From NCBI GenBank assembly GCA_038049695.1, contig CP142451.1, positions 68,340,001 to 68,404,000 of the forward strand: a stretch of DNA of 64,000 nt, in the 5' to 3' direction. The notes beneath the pieces were generated by a model. The model was not told the origin of the DNA. It worked only from the letters and a program-made list of their open reading frames with translations, and made no database searches. Below are positions 57,601-64,000 of the stretch, piece by piece. Origin of the DNA: Cinnamomum chago. Its lineage: Eukaryota > Streptophyta > Magnoliopsida > Laurales > Lauraceae. Position 1 is the first letter of the stretch, and the number at the start of each line of letters is the position of its first letter. A program made the translations under genes and the position numbers.

Positions 57601-59304
57601 TGCCTGACACCCACTCTGCACTAATCTGCTTGCCTTCAACACTGAAATAAACCCTGCCTGAGATTTCCTCCTGTTCCCCTGAAATATCAACTCTGCCTGT
57701 GGTCCTTGGAATCTGAATGTGATGGTCTTACTAAAACAATCCATAGTGGCATGATATGCTTCTAACCAATCCATGCCTAAAATGACATCAAAATCATGCA
57801 TGTCCAAAACTATGAGGTTGGCCGGTAGATTAACATCTCCTAATAACACTGTACAACTAGGGTAATGGTTTCTACACACAACTTGTTTCCCTACTGGAGT
57901 GGTCACTACTAGAATGTAATCCAATTCACTACATGGTGCATCAAACAACTTAGCAAAACTAGGGGATGAAAAAGAGTGAGTGGATCCGGGATCAAACAAA
58001 ATCTGGGCTTCTACCCCACAAACAAGAAGTTTACCTTCTACCACGTCTCCTGCGGCTTCAGCATCTGCACGGTTGAGATAGTACAAACGTCCATGCATCT
58101 GTAGTCTGTTCGGTACTTGGTTCTGCCTTCCTTGGCCTTGTCTGTTCTGCTGTGGAGGACGAGCATTCTGATTTTACGCTGGTGGCCTAGCCTGCTGCTG
58201 CTGAGGTGGTCTCATCTGATTCTGAACTGGTGCTTGATTCTGAGGAGCTACTTGTCTCTGCTGCTGGTTCCTGTTCCCTTGATTCTGAAGTAGTGGGCAA
58301 TCCTTGATTGAATGATTCATAGCCCCACACTTGAAACAGGCACCCATGGCCTTCCTACATTCGTGAGTTTCATGATTCTTGCCACAATGTCCACAACCCT
58401 GCCTCACATGACCTTGCTCTTGCCTTGGCTTCTTGCCCTGTTGTTGCCTCTGATTTTGCTGCTGATACTGCTGCTTCCTGTCCTGAACAATCATATTGTT
58501 AATATCCTCAAAAGTATAAGCCCGCTTGACTGCCTCATCATATGTAGCTGGAGGCACTACTCCTATGACATCCCTCATAATAATCGGATTCAACCCTTCT
58601 AAGAACTTAGTTATCTTCTTCCTTTCCGTGTCAATCAACTCGGTGGCATACCTCGCCAATCTCTCAAATTTGGTGACATAATCCAACACTGTCATGCTAC
58701 CTTGCTTGAGCCGCTGAAACTCAATAGCCTTTTGTCTCTTGACATGAGAGGGAATGTACTTGTCTTGAAACTGTATCTTGAAAGCTGCCCATGCCTCATC
58801 GTCAGCCATCACTGCATAAGGATCCTTGACTGTTTGCCACCACCTATCTGCGAGCCCATAAAATAATGAAGCTGTGAGGTTGACCTTCTGTATACCCGTG
58901 CACATGAAGACATCAAAGATCTTCTCCGTATTGACTAGCCAGTCATCTGCCACTAGTGGGTCCTCATTGCCCGAAAATTCTTTCGGTGCTCTCTTCCTAA
59001 ACTTCTCTAATAGAGCATTAGGGTCTGGATCCCTATTCTGTATAACAATCTGAGGACCTGCAGGTGGTGCTACATTCCTGTTCTGGAGAACTTCTAACAA
59101 TTGTCTCTGAACTTGTGCCATTTCATCATCCTTCTTAGCCAACTGTTCTTGAAATCTGGCTTGGTTCTCATTAGCCTACCTTTGCTGTGCTATCATGGCT
59201 TGCATAAGTTCCTGAAACTGTGTGGCTGTCGGTGTCTCAGATGCATCTGACTCATTCTGGTTACTGCCTGAAGCATGATGATTTGGAGCTTTTCTTGGAG
59301 GCAT
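54652..59304 (-). pseudogene. B unit 3 Gag-Pol polyprotein with the same four stops
   Basis: Same architecture and length as unit 1, uninterrupted by other elements. It has ATG 59304 and stops TAG 59176-59178, TAA 58174-58176, TAG 57571-57573 and TGA 55102-55104. The chromodomain end is at 54652. It carries NYATHD like unit 2 and GCGGCTTCAG for GCAGCTTCAG near 58053. Otherwise I saw almost no difference from the other units, including no indel in 4851 bp. Confidence 0.9.
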
Positions 59305-59465
59305 ATTGCTGTAGAACAAAGAGTTAGAAAACAATAATCATGGTACAGGGGTTTCTAAGATCCTATACGAACGAATCTATCGAACTCACGAATCCTCGCC
59401 ACGTTCCTAAGATCTTTCTAGTTTCTTTTAAGTGCCTGAAACATGTCTCGCTCTTATACCAGTCC

Positions 59466-62455
59466 TGTCGCGACCCCGGAACGGATCCCCGGGCCCGCGA
59501 CGTTGGTTTGGTGATGATTACTACTATTGAAGATTTTGTTTTCCCACAGGTTCCCGCGGTGAGGATTCCCAAAGACACGGGATCTGACTCACACGTACAC
59601 GATTGCGGAAGCGTGTAGCAAAACACACCAATATAAGCACCAATAAAATATTTAAGTGCTATAACATTTAATAACAAGACATAGCATCAAAGAAAAGAGT
59701 TATCATGGCATTCCCAAACATAGTTCAAGTTATAAGTTTAACACGAAAGTAAGTTAAGTTTAGTACAGTCCATAAGAGACCAATAAAGGTCAATACAATC
59801 TCAAAATAACCAAAAGAAACCCCAAGACTAAAGGTGACGAAACTCGAGAACCAGACCGACATCTAAATGACATCGTCGGGCTGCCACTCTCTCACGGGAG
59901 TTGGCTCACAAGCCTCCTCCTGACGCTCCTCCTCAAAGGCAACGTCTCCTGCACCTGGGCACCAATAAACAAGGGTCAAACACGACGGTTTGACAGGTAA
60001 TCAATTTAGGCATGAACATGAACACTAACATTTAGAGAAAACATGTAAGCAAATCTTTAGTATGAAGTACTATCAAAGCTGAGATACATTTTCAAGAATA
60101 CGAGCAAAGCTGAGATACCAAAACAAACTAGCATGAGTACATAATATATCATGAATAGTTACAATCCACAAAGAGCCCATCCTTTCTCTATCATTTATAT
60201 AATGAAAAGAGCAAGCACGCACGACAAGCACGATATACATAATATAAGCACGACACGATTTCCCACAAAGACGGGAATTCAGGCCGCGGAACCGGACACG
60301 CACGATGTGTAATAAATACACGACCAGTCTGCAGACAGTCCACATGTTTAAAGACCCCCAGACAGTGGATCAAACTGAAAGGGCAGTCTAAGCTCAGTGG
60401 TGTTTACTTAATTCATGAATGCACAAAACACGCGAAGCACGATCAAAGCACGTCGAGATAGAAAGGGGGAAATCACTTGTCAAAACACGACGAGCACGAC
60501 TAGCACGGGCATAATAATTATGCATAACACGCTTAGGAAGAGATCCCCTTTTCTCTTGAAACAAAACTCCCAAAACAAGCTTATACTAACACTTCAAAAC
60601 AAGTTCACGATGATATTCATTTTATCAAAACTAAAGCACGAACACAAGGCTTATCAAGCACACGTAATGACCCTTGGATGGTCGTTGTGAAATCGAAGCC
60701 CCGATGTTGGAAATTAAATAAAATTGGTGCCCCAGAAGTTTAAAGACATCTTGGGTTTCGAGTGCACAATATCAAGCTAAAGGTCACTTAACATGTTCTA
60801 GTTTTTCATTCTTGCAAAACTCTTCAAAATACACAAACAGTGAATTTCGGTCACCTCGCGGTCAGGTGTCGGCTAGCCGAACTGGGACATGGCGGCTAGC
60901 CGCAAGGTGACCGCCAGGCTGACCGCTGGAGAGAAAATCGAACTTAGCTCTCGGGAAAAGGAACCGTATTGCGCGGTTGGCTTGCGGTTAACCGCGAGTG
61001 GGACTGGCGGTTAGCCGTGAGCTGACCGCGGAGCTGACCGTGAGCCACAATCGAAATGCCAGCTTCTGGAGAAGAAACCGCAGTCCACGGTTGGCTTGCG
61101 GTTAACCGCGAGCGAGACTGGCGGTTAGCCGTGAGCTGACCGTGGTGCTGACCGCTGATCCTAGATGAAAATGCTAGCTTCTGGAAAAGTAACCGCTGAG
61201 TTCGGTCAGCCTGCGGTTAGCCGCAGTGTACACAGGCGGCTAGCCGCTAGCTGACCGTGGAGCTGACCGCCAATGCACGGGTGTGCGGTTCAGTGCAGAT
61301 TTCACATTTTTCCTTCCTCCTTTCCATTCCTTCTCATTCCTCTTGTATTCCCTGAGCATATAGGCTCTTCAAGGGTAGAACACACATCCAAAACCAACAA
61401 AACGCAATCATGAAGCTTGTAAACACATTCATATGCAAAGTTTCCAAAACAACAATGTAGCTAAAATAACATGCACAATGATCCTATAGAGATTACTTGC
61501 CTTGCCCAAATGCTAAACACTCCTCCTCAAGCACTTCACACAAGTTATCCCACACTACAAGCAAAACCAAGAAAACACACAAAACTCACTCAAAAATGGA
61601 AACAAGGAACCCATTTACCAAGTAGGGTTTGAAAACATGAAAAACATAGTCTCAAGGAACTAAAATGACTCAATGGAGAGTATGAGTGGAAACCCTTACC
61701 TAGAAATGGCCAAACAAGAGGGAGGGAAAGAAATGGAGTTCTTGCCCAACTTGAAAACTCAAGAAACTTGTATCAATGGAGAGCTTGCAAGGAGATGAAG
61801 AAAATGGTAATCTTAGAATCTTCTTTGGAGCTCCCTAGCTAGATCAAACAAGGTGGGGAAGATGGAGAAGAAAAGAGGTTTTCCCTTGCCCTAGATTCAG
61901 AAATTGCAGAGATTTGGTAAAGTGAGTGGAAGAAGAGGGAAAGGGGGATTAAGTGATGACTCATGGGCCCCATGTGACCTGAACTTGAAATGGCTAAAAC
62001 ATGATCTTGTGGGCCTCGGATGACTTCGACGAAGAAGGATAAAACGATCGTCGAAATATCTACTTTCCAAGAAGTATAATTTTGACATGGTTTTGAGATT
62101 TCGAAAATTGTGTCCAGATTTATGCATAAAGGACAATTTTACCCTCTTTGGGCCAAAACATGGGTTTTTGGGCTTCGAACACGAATGGGCTTAAAACGAA
62201 AGTTGTAACACATAACAAGATCATTCAAATGAAATCAAAATCACACTCACACGAAAACCGATACGATCTTCCCAAGCTTACACGTGCACCCAGGCCTTCC
62301 TGAGTGTGTCTGACTAATACTAGACGTTCTCAAAATTCCCAAAGCTATGTCCAAAACTAACTAATCACTTCAAACCCAACAACAACTAAACCCACTTAGA
62401 ACTAAACACATACTAATCGCACACTAATCGACTTGGTCTGGGTCGGGGTCTAACA
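59466..62455 (-). repeat. Family B LTR 4 (2990 bp), 5' LTR of unit 3
   Basis: It shares the 12-bp segment, the extra T and GGTCTGGG with LTR 3. Private changes lie near 59991 (TTTGACAGG), 62013 (GTGGGCCTCGG) and 62070-62105 (AAGAAGTATAA, TTTTGAGATTTCG). The right border is directly followed by GTAAT. Confidence 0.9.
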
Positions 62456-62627
62456 GTAATCTAGCTTGATTTTCATTTGTTTGACATTGTTGGTCAAGCA
62501 TTGTCTACATCATCTGTTGGAATTAATTCTGCATAGTGTTATCAATACTATCTTCCTCTTTTGGGCCCGTATGATCACTATTACTTGCGGTGGGATTGCC
62601 ATTTAGTGGTTGCTTACGAGGTGGCAT
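62456..62627 (-). pseudogene. Element A Gag, N-terminal piece
   Basis: It starts at ATG 62627 (MPPRKQPLNG, like MPPRKAPNHH of family B) and runs to the insertion site. Two stops interrupt it (after NTMQN and after FQQMM). The last codons join in frame with 28186 across a single GTAAT. Confidence 0.8.
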
Positions 62628-62772
62628 GATGCTGCAAAACAAGTTGTTAGTATATAACAATCAAATAAGGGTCACACATTGCTCACACGGTTCTAGCTAA
62701 TGAGAAGTCCAACGAATCCTCCCCACATTCTTAGGATTTCTAGTTTCTTTTAATTTTTCTTGAAACAAGTCT

Positions 62773-62785
62773 GGCTCTGATACCT
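62773..62785 (-). promoter_or_regulatory. Primer-binding site of element A
   Basis: Plus-strand GGCTCTGATACC beside the LTR at 62790 matches the 3' end of initiator tRNA-Met. It has the canonical G that family B has changed to T. Confidence 0.75.
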
Positions 62786-62789
62786 GTTC

Positions 62790-64000
62790 TGTCGCGACCC
62801 CGGACCGGGCCCGCGGGCCTAATCCAGGATCGGGACTAAAAGGGAAGAATGAATGATTGATTGCCATTGTACATATAACATAAGTGTATATCTTGAAGAA
62901 TGATATACTACCCATGCACGTGATTTCCCACAGGTGTCCGCGGTGAGGATATCATATCAACATAATATATTTTTGTTAAGTGAGGAAGCGTGTAGCAAAT
63001 CTAATTCACACATTCGTATCCAAAATAACAAGACTGATAACAATTTATATAACAGAATATCAGAGTGAGCAATGATCATTAGTGATTTGCCCAAGAGTAA
63101 CATTAAAGTTTATACAAAAGATCAATTAGTTTTTCACTCCCCAAAAGAATAAAGGCCAACAAAGGCCAATACATCTCAAAACAGTAACCCTAAAAGATTG
63201 GTTAATCACGATCCCCAAGATGTGTCGTAACTCAAGCAACCGAATGTCTAGATGACATCATCGGCATGCCACTCGACTAAACATTGCAGTTCACCGATCG
63301 CCTCCTCGAGCTCTGCCTCGGGATAGACAATGTCTGGACATGAGTACCAAAGAAATGGATCAGACACGACAGTCTGGCAGGTGGGTGAAAGAATATGACA
63401 ATAATAATAATAACAAGATTTACCTAGGAAAACATTTAAACATGTTTAAACAAAAAATTCCATGGAAGAAATAATTCATTTATTCCAAAACATATATGCA
63501 GTGTAAAACAAGGAAAGGTAACCAAGGAATCGGAAAACAAGCAAGATGGCAACCACACGAAGCTAAGTCCTCTATCACCGAACTGACAAGAGCATATCAA
63601 GGCATTGATCTCAGTCACACGAGGTGAGGAGATTCAACGATATATACATATAATAATACGGGACATGACCACGGTAGTGAGTCGGGCATCAGGAACCACG
63701 GTATCAAGCCGGGGTATCAGGACAAGACCACGGTAATAAACCAGGTAGCTAGATCCAAACTGCAGCTGGCGGGACAAGAGGGGGATCTCCAAGTTGGTGG
63801 ATCAAACCAATAAGGTTATCCAAGTTTAGAGGTGCTGACTCATAGGTTAAATAATTGAATCAAGACATGTATAAAATACATCAAGTGCAAGTATATAAAC
63901 GGGCGAGACGGGAGTGCTCAAAGGCACAATTATCACTTCAATTCGGGCATGCACATCGGGGCTAGCAAAATGCTACAATTGCAATTTCAATATTTTCGGG
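62790..64000 (-). repeat. Element A 5' LTR, cut by the window edge
   Basis: It starts TGTCGCGACCCCGGACC and runs past the end. It has the conserved block TTTCCCACAGGTGTCCGCGG at 62924 and GGAAGCGTGTAGCAAA at 62984, as in the LTR at 21718 and in the B LTRs. No gene is seen inside. Confidence 0.8.

Larger units (their letters stand above)
28187..62455 (-). mobile_element. Tandem array of three family B elements (LTR-int-LTR-int-LTR-int-LTR)
   Basis: Four LTRs (28187-31163, 36015-38991, 51625-54614, 59466-62455) alternate with three internal regions. Neighbouring units share one LTR. Unit starts are 7828, 15610 and 7841 bases apart. Subtracting the 7782 bases of Copia plus its TSD gives 7828, 7828 and 7841, the extra 13 being two insertions in the third LTR. 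Each internal region is exactly 4851 bp after correction. The single outer duplication GTAAT shows one original insertion later expanded, most simply by unequal recombination between LTRs. Clade: chromovirus of the Tekay/Del type, from the integrase C-terminal chromodomain and LTRs near 3 kb. Confidence 0.9.
24717..64000 (-). mobile_element. Old Tekay-like element A, split by the B array
   Basis: The element runs from beyond the right edge (5' LTR from 62790) through primer-binding site and gag start (62789-62456), and after the nested block at 28187-62455 continues with gag and pol (28186-24717). Removing the block and one GTAAT copy joins the two gag halves in frame (NENQARL then QEQMLKK), which matches the related family B Gag (NENQARF QEQLAKK). 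This shows directly that the block is one insertion. Confidence 0.85.

Overview
The window is nuclear DNA from a flowering plant, probably not a grass. The evidence is spliced plant gene fragments (BEL1-like homeodomain, S-domain receptor kinase, SMG7, MFSD5-like transporter), plant CACTA transposase genes with introns, Ty3/Gypsy chromoviruses of the Tekay/Del type, and a Sirevirus-like Ty1/Copia element, in AT-rich spacer full of microsatellites. No complete ordinary host gene is visible. The species cannot be named from the sequence.

Layout. Positions 1-600 hold the last part of a BEL1-like gene. Positions 883-5891 (minus) hold a CACTA transposon core with two spliced genes: a TNPD-type transposase complete over four exons except for one TGA, and a TNPA-like gene cut off after its fourth exon. 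Positions 7709-8474 (minus) carry a promoter, leader and first exon of an MFSD5-like transporter without the rest of the gene. A Harbinger-like MITE with TAA target duplications lies at 9088-10132, next to decayed LTR pieces (to 10698 and 12640-13060). An S-domain receptor kinase remnant (14756-16168) abuts an SMG7 5' fragment (16436-17357) at a CA/TG inverted repeat. A one-ended CACTA terminus (to 18021) and a Tat-like LTR with tandem repeats (18307-21197) follow.

From 21.7 kb to the end the DNA is nested retrotransposon. An old Tekay-like element (family A, minus strand) runs from 24717 to beyond 64000. Its gag was split by a related element (family B), now an uninterrupted head-to-tail array LTR-int-LTR-int-LTR-int-LTR from 28187 to 62455. 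Only the two outer ends carry the GTAAT target duplication, and the three internal regions are each exactly 4851 bp once the Copia insert is removed. The middle unit was later interrupted by a 7777-bp non-autonomous Sirevirus-like element (40963-48739, TSD TGTAA) that keeps only a coiled-coil/zinc-knuckle Gag. Order of events: A, then B into A, tandem amplification of B, then Copia into the middle B unit.

The strongest points are the tandem B array with four identical in-frame stops per unit, the repeated CG-rich palindromes in the LTRs of all three families, the two primer-binding sites of the Copia element, and the breakpoint structure between the receptor-kinase and SMG7 fragments. All coordinates, splice sites and duplications were read by eye. 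Family names rest on remembered motif patterns, not on searches.
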